Part shown: in pieces, positions 47,026-55,543 of the stretch
How the letters are laid out: every line of letters starts with the position of its first letter
Position numbering within the stretch: the stretch's first letter is position 1
DNA from: Candidatus Aquiluna sp. XM-24bin5
GTDB taxonomy: Bacteria > Actinomycetota > Actinomycetia > Actinomycetales > Microbacteriaceae
Reading direction: 5' to 3'
Length of the DNA: 64,000 bases
Assembly: GCA_003149555.1 (NCBI GenBank)
Contig: QCWE01000001.1
Coordinates: 1,183,624-1,247,623 of the forward strand
The notes under the pieces: model-generated
The model's database searches: none
Seen by the model: the letters and a program-made list of their open reading frames with translations, nothing else
What the model was told of the DNA's origin: nothing
Program-made: the position numbers and the translations under genes

Positions 47026-47880
47026 TTGACGGCAATCGCGCTTGACGGCCTCGCAACCGCAGCCCAAATCAAGAAAGAGCTGACGGCTGAAGTCGAAGAG
47101 CTTCGTAAACAGGGAAAAAGGCCTGGTCTTGGCACACTCCTGGTAGGAGACGATCCCGGTTCACACTCCTATGTTGGAGGAAAGCACCGTGATTGCGCAG
47201 AAGTTGGCATCGAGTCAATTCGGATTGACTTACCAGCAACTGCAACCGAAGCCGATGTTCGTGCTGCGATTGCAGATCTCAATTCTTCTGACGATGTCAC
47301 TGGCTACATCGTTCAGCTCCCGCTGCCGTATGGAATGGGAGCAAATCAAATGCTTGAGCTGATTGATCCCAAAAAAGATGCCGACGGCCTGCACCCAGAG
47401 AACCTCGGCAAGCTGGTGATGAATTCATCAGGCAAGTTCGAGTCTCCGCTGCCTTGCACACCGGCCGGCATTGTTGAGCTCTTGCGCCGCTATGAAGTTC
47501 CAACCAGGGGTAGAGAGGTGGCCGTTCTTGGTCGAGGCCTGACGGTCGGTAGACCACTTGGGCTCTTGCTAACAACGCGAGGCGTCGATGCAACACCAAC
47601 TCTTCTCCACAGCGCTAGTGAAGACATCCCCGCTGCAATCAGGCGGGCCGACATAGTTGTCGCGGCGATTGGCTCACATCACTTTGTGAAGCCGGAGTGG
47701 GTCAAGTCAGGTGCTGCTGTGCTTGACGTTGGAATTAGCAGGGTCGAAGGAAAGCTTGTGGGAGATGTAGACCCTGGTGTATCGCAGGTCGCAGGCCACC
47801 TCTCACCAAATCCTGGTGGAGTAGGCCCGATGACCAGGGCAATGCTTTTGAAAAACGTCGTCGAAATGGCGCGAGCCTAG
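47026..47880 (+). CDS. folD: Methylenetetrahydrofolate dehydrogenase / methenyl-THF cyclohydrolase
   Basis: Oxidises 5,10-methylene-THF to 10-formyl-THF with NADP+. It has 284 residues, with the folate site [14 protein letters not shown], the [10 protein letters not shown] loop, the [10 protein letters not shown] region and the nucleotide loop [16 protein letters not shown] start at 47026, five bases after glyA. Its product feeds PurN and PurH (encoded in this window) and is drained by PurU. Confidence 0.95.
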   Translation: MTAIALDGLATAAQIKKELTAEVEELRKQGKRPGLGTLLVGDDPGSHSYVGGKHRDCAEVGIESIRIDLPATATEADVRAAIADLNSSDDVTGYIVQLPLPYGMGANQMLELIDPKKDADGLHPENLGKLVMNSSGKFESPLPCTPAGIVELLRRYEVPTRGREVAVLGRGLTVGRPLGLLLTTRGVDATPTLLHSASEDIPAAIRRADIVVAAIGSHHFVKPEWVKSGAAVLDVGISRVEGKLVGDVDPGVSQVAGHLSPNPGGVGPMTRAMLLKNVVEMARA

Positions 47881-48377
47881 CTCTCACCAAAACCTTCAAG
47901 CGCACTGAATCGAGGGTCAATTGGGTCCTCGTGAGAGTGCTCAGGATCCTCTTCCATTCTGAAGCCGCAGCGAGAGCAGAGCCCTGCGCAGTTTTCATCG
48001 CAGAGCGGCTTTATTGGCAAGGCCGGCACAACAGAGTCAATCAGAGCCTGTTCTAAATCAATGCGGTCTTGCTCAACGACAAAATCATCTTCTTGCTCAG
48101 GTCGGTAGAGAAATAACTCCTGAACCTCGATATCTATCTCGCTTTTCACCTCATCGAGGCAGCGCGAACAAACACCTTCAGTCTGTGCCGAGAACTCTGC
48201 AGTTGCGAGAATCCCCTCGTGGACAGATTCCAGTCGGGTTGGAATCCTGAGCTCGGCTCCGGCGGGAATTCCCATTACCTCGGTTCCGATTTCCTCAGTG
48301 AGAGTGTGTTCAAGGACAACTTCTTTCATGTTTCCAGGCTTGTGAATCAGCTCCTTGAGCTGAACTACCAGGCTCAC
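47877..48377 (-). CDS. YceD family (DUF177) zinc-ribbon-like protein
   Basis: 166 residues. Cysteine pairs [10 protein letters not shown] and [14 protein letters not shown] are the metal-binding signature of the family, and the Asp/Glu-rich middle is typical. In plants and bacteria YceD homologues are linked to 23S rRNA accumulation. The gene overlaps coaD by four bases. rpmF (L32), which normally follows yceD, is absent: the next gene is folD on the other strand, overlapping by four bases. Confidence 0.88.
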   Translation of the reverse strand: MSLVVQLKELIHKPGNMKEVVLEHTLTEEIGTEVMGIPAGAELRIPTRLESVHEGILATAEFSAQTEGVCSRCLDEVKSEIDIEVQELFLYRPEQEDDFVVEQDRIDLEQALIDSVVPALPIKPLCDENCAGLCSRCGFRMEEDPEHSHEDPIDPRFSALEGFGES

Positions 48378-48862
48378 TTGCCTAGCCTCTCAATGAGCGC
48401 CTGATTAACTGGCTTGGGAACATGGGCTGATACGTCCCCTCCAAGGGAGGCAACCTCTCTTACAAGGGAAGAGGAAATGTGTGAGTAGGCGGGCTCTGTG
48501 GCGAAGAAGAATGTCTCGATGCCTGCTAGGTCGCGGTTCATGTTCGCAAACTGCAGCTCATATTCCAAGTCTGCAGCAGTTCTCAGACCCTTGATAATCG
48601 CATCGGCACCATTGGTTTTGGCGTGAGTGGCGAGCAAACCTCCGTCAAGAAGTGAAACCTGAACACCGGTGAGCCCCGCCTCAGCGAGTGACTGCTTCCA
48701 GAGCTCGACTCTCTCGTTGCCATCGAACAATGCTTTTTTGTTCGGATTGTGCACAACGACAATCTCAAGTTCGTCCATAACCCCTGATGCCCTCCGGGCA
48801 ACGGATAGGTGACCGAGCGTCGGGGGGTCAAATGATCCTGGGTAGATTGCTTTCTTTGCCAC
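48374..48862 (-). CDS. coaD: Phosphopantetheine adenylyltransferase
   Basis: Makes dephospho-CoA from 4'-phosphopantetheine and ATP. The 162 residues begin with the nucleotidyltransferase motif AIYPGSFDPPTLGHLSVARRA and contain IIKGLRTAADLEYELQFANMN and SSSLVREVASLGGDVS. The GTG start follows TAACCT by six bases, so it likely has its own promoter despite lying 30 bases downstream of the tryptophan dioxygenase gene. Confidence 0.96.
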   Translation of the reverse strand: MAKKAIYPGSFDPPTLGHLSVARRASGVMDELEIVVVHNPNKKALFDGNERVELWKQSLAEAGLTGVQVSLLDGGLLATHAKTNGADAIIKGLRTAADLEYELQFANMNRDLAGIETFFFATEPAYSHISSSLVREVASLGGDVSAHVPKPVNQALIERLGK

Positions 48863-48868
48863 GGCTTA

Positions 48869-48874
48869 AGGTTA
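48869..48874 (-). promoter_or_regulatory. -10 box for leaderless coaD transcript
   Basis: TAACCT on the minus strand, six bases before GTG 48862. Confidence 0.45.
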
Positions 48875-48892
48875 GCTGCAATTGAGTTGAAG

Positions 48893-49717
48893 TCAGAACT
48901 GGCTTCTTATGGCCCACAAATCTGGAAATACAGGATTAAAGAGCGTTGAGGCTAGATAACCGGCTCCGCTTGATCCGCCAGTTCCCAGCTTCCTGCCGAT
49001 GGTTCGCTCAACCATTTTCACGTGGCGATAGCGCCACTCCTGTAGCCCTTCGTCGAGATCCACCATGGCCTCGCCAACCATTGCGGCTTCTGGGTCACTG
49101 CGGTGGATTTCCACCAACACTTTTTGAACCGCATCACTTTCTAGCCAAGGCTCAGTGATGTCTCTGTTGAGCGCATCTTGTGGAAGAGGCATTCGGCCGT
49201 TGAAGTAGCGCATGGCCGAGTCCCACATCGATGGTCTCTGCATTGCACTTTCCACCCGCTCCCTCGCGGGCGAACCGGGGATCAGGTGTTCCGCCATTCC
49301 CATGCCAGAGCTCTTGTCAGCATCTTTACCTGCCTGATCCCTACGACCCAGGACAGCCTCTAGCTCCCTAAACTGGGCAGACTGAAATCCGGATGCTGAG
49401 CTCAGCCGCGCCCTAAACGAGTTGAACTGAAGCGGAGTCATTGTTTCGAGAATGTCGAGTTGAGAGACGCAAGTTTTCATGATGGTGCGCATACGACCGA
49501 GCAGCGCGAGGGAGCGATGGGTGTCGCCAGCCTCAAGAGCCGCTTGCAGAGCGGTTGCTTCATGGAGGAGCTGCTTGAACCACAGCTCGTAGACCTGATG
49601 GATGGTGATGAAGAGCAGCTCATCGTGCTCTGGACCATCGCTTAGGGGCTCTTGGAGCTCTAGGAGCTCATCGACCTTCAAATACGAGATGTAGGTTACA
49701 TGCTTATCGTGAGTCAT
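48893..49717 (-). CDS. kynA: Tryptophan 2,3-dioxygenase
   Basis: Haem enzyme opening the indole ring of tryptophan to N-formylkynurenine. The 274 residues include FITIHQVYELWFKQLLHE (the substrate-site His), SGFQSAQFRELEAVLG and the proximal haem His in WRYRHVKMVERTIG, followed by GTGGSSGAGYL. AGGAAA precedes the ATG. It is eight bases after kynU. No kynurenine formamidase gene is present in the window. Confidence 0.95.
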   Translation of the reverse strand: MTHDKHVTYISYLKVDELLELQEPLSDGPEHDELLFITIHQVYELWFKQLLHEATALQAALEAGDTHRSLALLGRMRTIMKTCVSQLDILETMTPLQFNSFRARLSSASGFQSAQFRELEAVLGRRDQAGKDADKSSGMGMAEHLIPGSPARERVESAMQRPSMWDSAMRYFNGRMPLPQDALNRDITEPWLESDAVQKVLVEIHRSDPEAAMVGEAMVDLDEGLQEWRYRHVKMVERTIGRKLGTGGSSGAGYLASTLFNPVFPDLWAIRSQF

Positions 49718-49725
49718 TTTTTTCC

Positions 49726-51030
49726 TTAGGTAACCCGATTGCCGTCCATCGAGACCTGCTTGTAGTCACCAGATGCAACCAGATCTCTAAGGCGCAAGAA
49801 GCCTTCGAAAACCTCTTCGTAGCTGGTTGGCAATGGCGATATCGCAAGCCGGATAGCCTCCGGTTCTCGGTAATCGGGGATGACTTTCTTCAGCTTTCTA
49901 AGAGCGAGGGCGATTTGTTTTGCGTCTGGATGTTTCAAAATTATGTGCCCACCACGACTTTGCGCCTCTGACGGGGTAGCTAGCGAAAAGCCCAGCTCTT
50001 CAAGCCATTGAGAGTTGAGCCTGATCATCAACTCGGTCCCCACCGCCGCTTTGGCCTCAATGTTTTCGATGCCCGCCTCAGCAATCATTTCGAAGGCAAC
50101 CTCGACGCCTCGGATGCCAATAATCGAGGGCGAGGCTATCTGGAATCTGCGCATTTCATCGCTGGGTTCGAAGTAAGGCCCCATTTCAAACTGCTTGTCC
50201 TGGGCAAACCAACCCTGAATAGGAACCCGCAAATCTTGTTGCAGCTCCTTGCGCACGTAGAGCCATGCTGGTGAGCCGGGTCCTGAGTTTCCGTATTTGT
50301 ATGTGCAGCCAACTGCAAGATCGACACCGTTGGCGTCCAGGTCAAGCTTGATAGAGCCAACGGCATGCGAGCAGTCCCAGACCACCAAAATGCCAAAGCT
50401 TCTTGCCAGATCAGTAATTGCTTTGAGGTCCTGCCTGCAGCCGGAGCGGTAGTTGATTGCCTGAAGTGTTAGCAGTGCAACATCCTCGTCGAGGTGTGGC
50501 TCGAGGTTCTCTGCAGTGATTAGCTCAAATTCAGACTCGATTGCGACTGCACCCGGGCCTGATGAGCCGTCATTGTCCAGGGTCACAAGCTCGAGGCCAT
50601 GCTGCTGGGCAATGCCCGCCAAGACATACCTGTCAGTGGGGAAGTTTGAAGCGTCGATTAGTACTTTTTTGCGTCCGGGTCTTGCCATGATCGCAGCGGA
50701 GCAAAGCTGGAAGAAATTCACGCTTACCGTGTCGCAGACCAATACCTGACCGGGTCCAGCTCCCAGTGCCGCTGCCCCAACAAGATCACCTGCACTTTGC
50801 GCCTGATCAATCCAATGGCTCCAACCATCAACTAATTCATGCCCCCACTCGGAAGTTAGAAAACTGTTCACCTCGTCAATGGTTCGCTTTGGAAGCCTTC
50901 CTAATGAATTGCCATCTAGATAGCAAACGTCGCTGTCTGAGAAGTGAAAGAGGTTGCGAAAATTCGCCAGCTTGTCTTCGCTGTCTAATTTGCGGACGAA
51001 ATCGATGTCCACCGGGGAGGGAAACTCCAT
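49726..51030 (-). CDS. kynU: Kynureninase
   Basis: PLP enzyme splitting kynurenine into anthranilate and alanine. The 434 residues include CYLDGNSLGRLP, the Asp/His region VVWDCSHAVGSI, and the PLP lysine in GCTYKYGNSGPGS. ATG 51030 follows TAGAGT by six bases, so it may have its own promoter as well as being read from the exporter gene 13 bases upstream. Together with the dioxygenase it converts tryptophan to anthranilate. Confidence 0.94.
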   Translation of the reverse strand: MEFPSPVDIDFVRKLDSEDKLANFRNLFHFSDSDVCYLDGNSLGRLPKRTIDEVNSFLTSEWGHELVDGWSHWIDQAQSAGDLVGAAALGAGPGQVLVCDTVSVNFFQLCSAAIMARPGRKKVLIDASNFPTDRYVLAGIAQQHGLELVTLDNDGSSGPGAVAIESEFELITAENLEPHLDEDVALLTLQAINYRSGCRQDLKAITDLARSFGILVVWDCSHAVGSIKLDLDANGVDLAVGCTYKYGNSGPGSPAWLYVRKELQQDLRVPIQGWFAQDKQFEMGPYFEPSDEMRRFQIASPSIIGIRGVEVAFEMIAEAGIENIEAKAAVGTELMIRLNSQWLEELGFSLATPSEAQSRGGHIILKHPDAKQIALALRKLKKVIPDYREPEAIRLAISPLPTSYEEVFEGFLRLRDLVASGDYKQVSMDGNRVT

Positions 51031-51036
51031 CCCAAC

Positions 51037-51042
51037 ACTCTA
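51037..51042 (-). promoter_or_regulatory. -10 box for leaderless kynU transcript
   Basis: TAGAGT on the minus strand, six bases before ATG 51030, in the short gap after the exporter gene. Confidence 0.4.
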
Positions 51043-51043
51043 C

Positions 51044-52831
51044 TCAGACCAGTAGCTGGTGTTTGGCCAATTCGGCATAGAGGGGAGTAGATTTCACGAG
51101 CTCGGAGTGGGTCCCCACCCCAAGAATGCGCCCGTGCTCCAAAACTATGATCTGGTCCGAGTCAACAACGGTTGAAAGTCGGTGCGCGATTACCAGTAGC
51201 GTTCGGTCTTGAGCGACTGCGTCAATCGCTTCGCGCATCCGCTGCTCGTTGGGGCCATCTAGGGCACTCGTTGATTCATCAAGCAGCAGAATCGGAGGCT
51301 TAGCAAGCAGTGCCCGGGCGATGGCTAGGCGCTGGCGCTCGCCACCTGAGAGCATGATTCCGTCCTCACCGACTTGGGCCTCAAGACCCTTGGTGTCTCG
51401 AGCAAGGACTTCGGAGAGGTTTACCTGCGCCAGAACCTCAGTGAGTTCATCGTCTGTGGCATCTGATTTGCCGAGCAGCAGGTTGTCTCTGATCGTGCCA
51501 GCTAGCACTGGGGCGTCTTGTTCGACATAACCAAGCTGTTCCCTCAGTGATCGCCTGGAGAACTCAGTGACGTCTTGCCCGTCGAGAAGAATTTTCCCTC
51601 CGGTTGGTTCATAAAAGCGCTCGATAAGGGAGAACACGGTTGACTTTCCCGCCCCAGAAGGTCCGACTAGGGCAACACGAGAGCCACGCTCTACTTTGAA
51701 GCTGATCTTCTTCAGGATTGGCTGCGGCTCTTCGTCCTCATCTTCTTGATAGTGGAACTCGACCTCCTTGAATTCGATTGCAGACCGGTTAGCTGCGACC
51801 CTGTGGTCTCCCACCGGAGTCGGCTCTTCCTCCTCCAGCACCATGATTTCTTGGATTCTTGCCAGTGCGCCCAGCGCACCCATGATTGAGGTGTAGGCAC
51901 CGAATGCTGAGATAAGGGGCCCAACCATGAAGAACAGCAAAATCACGAAGGTAACCAAAGAGGCAATCGTCGTCGCGCCGGTCGCAACCCTCAGGCCACC
52001 AAAGCCCAGCACCACTATGAATGCGGTGTTAAAGGCCACCTGTGCAATGGGAGCAACAGCGGCTGAAAGCTTTGCGATGGAAAGACCTTGGTCGTAGGCG
52101 GCAGTGGCATCCCTGTAGATCTCCTGGGTCTCGCGCTCTTCAGCCCGAGCCGCGCGAATGGTGCGAATCGCGCTTAGAGCTCGTTCCACAGCCGCCGACA
52201 TCTGGCCGACCTTTTGTTGGGCCTTGGTGGTAGCTCGGCGAATTTTTCTTCCGGTGAACGAGATAGCAAACACTGCAGTGAAAACGACCAACAAAGTCGA
52301 GCCGAGCAGCAGCGGATCGATAAATGCCATAACCACGATTGCCCCCACGAACTGCAGCAGTCCGCCAAGGGCGTCTACAAGCCCCTGGGTAAGAACTGCT
52401 TTCAGCAGAGTTGAGTCGGAGCCAACTCGAGAGACGAGGTCACCGATTCTGCGCTTGTCGTATTGCCAAATTGGCAGTCTGAGCAACCTTGAAACCATTG
52501 CTTTTCGAGTGTCCAGCACCACACCCTCACCGGTCTTGTAGAGCAGGTAGTACTGAAAGGCATTCACGAGTGCACTTGTAATGACCAGCGCGACAATGGC
52601 AATGGCAAGATTTCCAAAACCAAGTGATTGTTCCACGGCTGTAATCAGCTGCCCAATTAATAGTGGCTGCGCGAGTGCCAGGGCCGAACCAAGCACGGAT
52701 AGCCCAAGGGCAAAGCCAAGCGCCGTGCGGTGCGGCTTCAGATATGGGAAGAGGTCCTTCAGGGATGCCCTTGGTCCCTTGTATTCCCTCGACCTCGGAT
52801 TCTGCGTGGGGTCAGAGTAGTACTCGCTCAC
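51044..52831 (-). CDS. ABC exporter (half-transporter, canonical ATP sites)
   Basis: 595 residues: six helices (about 35-310) and an ATPase with Walker A GPSGAGKST, signature LSGGERQRLAIARA, Walker B ILLLDESTSALD and H-loop IAHRLSTV, all intact, so a homodimer is expected. The GTG start touches the stop of the methyltransferase gene without a gap and kynU follows 13 bases on. Family members export drugs, lipids or peptides; substrate is unknown, though the neighbours raise the possibility of an aromatic metabolite. Confidence 0.88.
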   Translation of the reverse strand: MSEYYSDPTQNPRSREYKGPRASLKDLFPYLKPHRTALGFALGLSVLGSALALAQPLLIGQLITAVEQSLGFGNLAIAIVALVITSALVNAFQYYLLYKTGEGVVLDTRKAMVSRLLRLPIWQYDKRRIGDLVSRVGSDSTLLKAVLTQGLVDALGGLLQFVGAIVVMAFIDPLLLGSTLLVVFTAVFAISFTGRKIRRATTKAQQKVGQMSAAVERALSAIRTIRAARAEERETQEIYRDATAAYDQGLSIAKLSAAVAPIAQVAFNTAFIVVLGFGGLRVATGATTIASLVTFVILLFFMVGPLISAFGAYTSIMGALGALARIQEIMVLEEEEPTPVGDHRVAANRSAIEFKEVEFHYQEDEDEEPQPILKKISFKVERGSRVALVGPSGAGKSTVFSLIERFYEPTGGKILLDGQDVTEFSRRSLREQLGYVEQDAPVLAGTIRDNLLLGKSDATDDELTEVLAQVNLSEVLARDTKGLEAQVGEDGIMLSGGERQRLAIARALLAKPPILLLDESTSALDGPNEQRMREAIDAVAQDRTLLVIAHRLSTVVDSDQIIVLEHGRILGVGTHSELVKSTPLYAELAKHQLLV

Positions 52832-53680
52832 TTATGTTTCAGCTTTCTCTCTGTGAAAAGGATTCCCGTAAATAGCCTCGTTTAGAAGGTAATTAATTTC
52901 CGTAAAGGCCAGGGCTTGAGTGTATGCGGTGTTCTCTGAGAACTTGCTGTACTCCAGAAGCGGCAAAACCTCTTTTGCTCTTTTGCTGGTGCGCAGGAAC
53001 ATTAGTGTGGTGTTGGGTTTCCGTGGAAATTCTTTGAGCACCGTGCCGCACCCGTAGCCGAACACCCGGATTGCAATGTCCGCATCCTCGGGGAAGGATT
53101 TTGTGATGAGTCCGTTGTCGGGGACTTCAATCTTTTCTCTTGGCTGGGCTTGCCTTTGCCAGATCTGGAAGCAGGTCCGCAGCCCGTTCTTAGCACTGAT
53201 CGGTGTTCCGTCTGCATCCTCATAAGAGACGAAGACGTCTTGGTCGTAGGTAATGTGAAAATCTCGGTCTAGGCGGTTAGTGACGCTCCACTTTCTCCAC
53301 GACCTAGGAACTAAAAAGCATATGGTGTCGCTGAATCTGGCAGCGTGGTTGAAGAACGGGATCGAGAGAGCATTGTTGCGCCCAAAGGGTGGATTGGTGA
53401 AGGTAATTAGGTGCTGTTCCGCCAGCTCTGTTTCTAGAAAGTTTGCTTCTCTTATGCGCTCCGCTGCCGGGTAGCGGTCAAGGGCGATGATTCTTTGTGC
53501 CCCAGCTTTTTGCAAAGCTTCAACAAAGCTGCCATTGCCGGCTGCAGGTTCTAAGAAGGTACTCTCCGAGGGCTTTGGGATGTGGGGGAGGGCGGCCTGA
53601 ACCAATGAGGTTGCAAGCTCTCGCGGGGTGTAAAACTGCTCAGTGCCGGTTGTTCTGCGATTGCCGAGTTTTTCCGCCAC
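52832..53680 (-). CDS. DNA-methyltransferase-like protein (N6/N4 type)
   Basis: 282 residues. QFYTPRELATSLV and the SAM loop FLEPAAGNGSFVEAL are followed by the catalytic motif TNPPFGRN, typical of amino-methyltransferases acting on adenine or cytosine. Similar stand-alone proteins occur in phages and plasmids; the VPRSWRK stretch after motif IV is part of that group. No target-recognition domain or restriction gene is nearby. GTG 53680 is chosen because TATCTT lies six bases before it; a TTG two codons earlier is possible. Target is unknown. Confidence 0.75.
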   Translation of the reverse strand: MAEKLGNRRTTGTEQFYTPRELATSLVQAALPHIPKPSESTFLEPAAGNGSFVEALQKAGAQRIIALDRYPAAERIREANFLETELAEQHLITFTNPPFGRNNALSIPFFNHAARFSDTICFLVPRSWRKWSVTNRLDRDFHITYDQDVFVSYEDADGTPISAKNGLRTCFQIWQRQAQPREKIEVPDNGLITKSFPEDADIAIRVFGYGCGTVLKEFPRKPNTTLMFLRTSKRAKEVLPLLEYSKFSENTAYTQALAFTEINYLLNEAIYGNPFHREKAET

Positions 53681-53686
53681 TTGCAA

Positions 53687-53692
53687 AAGATA
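53687..53692 (-). promoter_or_regulatory. -10 box for leaderless methyltransferase transcript
   Basis: TATCTT on the minus strand, six bases before GTG 53680. It would drive the methyltransferase-exporter-kynU-kynA run. Confidence 0.4.
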
Positions 53693-53753
53693 TCAGCTGC
53701 CCAAAGAATTCTTTAGGTTTTCACTTTTACAAGTAATCTGGAGGGCTGCCGCT

Positions 53754-54713
53754 TTGGCGCAGATGGAGAAGAGCTTGTTCGCTAAAGATTCCGAAGTTGT
53801 TATTCGCGCCAAGAATTTGACTAAGAAATATAAAGACTTCCTTGCCGTCGATGGCATCGATTTCGAGGTCAAACGTGGCGAGTCATTTGGCCTGCTGGGG
53901 CCAAACGGTGCCGGTAAGTCCACGACCATGAAAATGATTTCTTCTGTCTCACAGCGGACCGGCGGCGAGCTCACGATTCTTGGCAAGGAGCCAAATACTC
54001 ACGGCCCTCAGATCCGCGCACACCTCGGCGTCGTGCCTCAAAAGGACCTGCTAGATAGAGAGCTCAAGGCGTGGGAAAACCTATTCACCTATGGTCGTTA
54101 TTTCGGCCTCTCGAGAAAGTTCTTGAAGCAAAAGGTTGAGGAGCTACTTGAGTTTGCTCAGCTAACCGAGAAGCGCAACTCAAAGGCAGACGACCTCTCG
54201 GGTGGAATGCAGCGCAGACTTGCAATAGCGCGCGGACTGGTCAACGAGCCGGAGATTTTGATGCTCGATGAGCCCACAACCGGCCTAGACCCCCAAGCCA
54301 GGCACATCCTTTGGGATCGGCTATTCAGGCTGAAGGAACAGGGTGTGACTTTGGTAATCACTACTCACTACATGGACGAGGCTGAGCAGCTGTGCGACAG
54401 GCTCATAGTCATGGACAAGGGAAAAATCATGGCCGAGGGTTCCCCTGCTGCCCTGATCAAGGAGTATTCGTCCAAGGAGGTAGTCGAGGTTCGCTTCGGA
54501 ACCGACAAGAATGAACAGTTTGCACCGCAACTGGAGAAGCTTGCGGATCGGATTGAGGTCTTGCCAGATCGTATTTTGCTCTATACCGAGAAAGGCGAGG
54601 AGCTGCTCACAAGAATCGTTGATGCTGGACTGCACCCAATGACCTCGCTTGTTCGAAGGAGCTCTCTAGAGGACGTTTTCCTTCGCCTCACCGGAAGGTC
54701 GCTGGTCGAATAG
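53754..54713 (+). CDS. ABC-2 type exporter, ATP-binding protein
   Basis: 319 residues of the DrrA/NodI group. Walker A is GPNGAGKST, then VVPQKDLLDRELKAWENL, the signature LSGGMQRRLAIARGL, Walker B ILMLDEPTTGLDP and switch TTHYMDEAEQL; the last 90 residues form the extra domain usual in this group. TTG 53754 is preferred over ATG three codons later because GGAGGG lies eight bases before it. Its stop overlaps the first permease gene by one base. Confidence 0.9.
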   Translation: MAQMEKSLFAKDSEVVIRAKNLTKKYKDFLAVDGIDFEVKRGESFGLLGPNGAGKSTTMKMISSVSQRTGGELTILGKEPNTHGPQIRAHLGVVPQKDLLDRELKAWENLFTYGRYFGLSRKFLKQKVEELLEFAQLTEKRNSKADDLSGGMQRRLAIARGLVNEPEILMLDEPTTGLDPQARHILWDRLFRLKEQGVTLVITTHYMDEAEQLCDRLIVMDKGKIMAEGSPAALIKEYSSKEVVEVRFGTDKNEQFAPQLEKLADRIEVLPDRILLYTEKGEELLTRIVDAGLHPMTSLVRRSSLEDVFLRLTGRSLVE

Positions 54714-55543
54714 TGGCAGAGCTTACTTACGAGCCCGGAACTGCTGTTGATGCGAAACGAGCGGTGCGCTGGGGTGCTTTGCGAGTCGCGGAGTATCGCT
54801 TTTACTCCATGAGCAAATGGATGGGTTCAATACTTGCCTTTGGCCTCGGGAACCCCATTTTGTTCCTGCTCTCTGTCGGGCTTGGGATTGGAGCGCTGGT
54901 TGACGCCAACACCGGCGGTGATGTGCTGGGTGTCAGCTACTTGCAGTTCGTAGCCCCTGCGCTGCTTGCATCAGCAGCCATCCAAGGAGTGATGGACGAG
55001 GTCACCTTTCCTACGATGGACGGGTTTATTTGGGACAAGCTGTTTTTTGCGATAAACGCGACATCGATTTCTGCCAGACAGATTGCCAATGGCGTGATGA
55101 TTGTTGCTCTGGGTAGAGGGCTTTTCACAACACTTCTGTACCTGGGGGTTCTGCTGATTTTCGGGGCGGTTCCGCTGGCATCTGTTCTACCGCTGCTGTT
55201 CACATCCATGCTCGCCGGCTGGGGCTGGGCTTCAATAATGATGGCCGTCACTGCACGCCTGGAAAACGACGAGGGTTACTTTGCTGTGATCGGCAGGTTC
55301 GTCATTGCCCCGATGTTTTTGTTTTCGGGAACTTTCTATCCACTCGAGCAGATGCCTATTTTCCTGCAGCCAATTGGCTGGATACTTCCGCTTTGGCATT
55401 CCACGGAGCTCGGCAGGACTCTGAGCTACGAGTACCCGATTGAGCCGACCATGTTGGCGATTCATCTCGGTTATCTGACCCTGATGGGCATTGTCGGCAT
55501 GCTGCTGACCTACCCAAAGTTTGAAGAGAGGCTGTCAAGGTGA
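54713..55543 (+). CDS. ABC-2 type exporter permease
   Basis: 276 residues, about six helices. The C-terminal half has the ABC-2 sequence FLFSGTFYPLEQMPIFLQPIG typical of NodJ/DrrB permeases. GTG start inside the ATPase stop; the 3' end overlaps the second permease by four bases. Two related permeases with one ATPase suggest a heterodimeric membrane part. Substrate is unknown. Confidence 0.87.
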   Translation: MAELTYEPGTAVDAKRAVRWGALRVAEYRFYSMSKWMGSILAFGLGNPILFLLSVGLGIGALVDANTGGDVLGVSYLQFVAPALLASAAIQGVMDEVTFPTMDGFIWDKLFFAINATSISARQIANGVMIVALGRGLFTTLLYLGVLLIFGAVPLASVLPLLFTSMLAGWGWASIMMAVTARLENDEGYFAVIGRFVIAPMFLFSGTFYPLEQMPIFLQPIGWILPLWHSTELGRTLSYEYPIEPTMLAIHLGYLTLMGIVGMLLTYPKFEERLSR

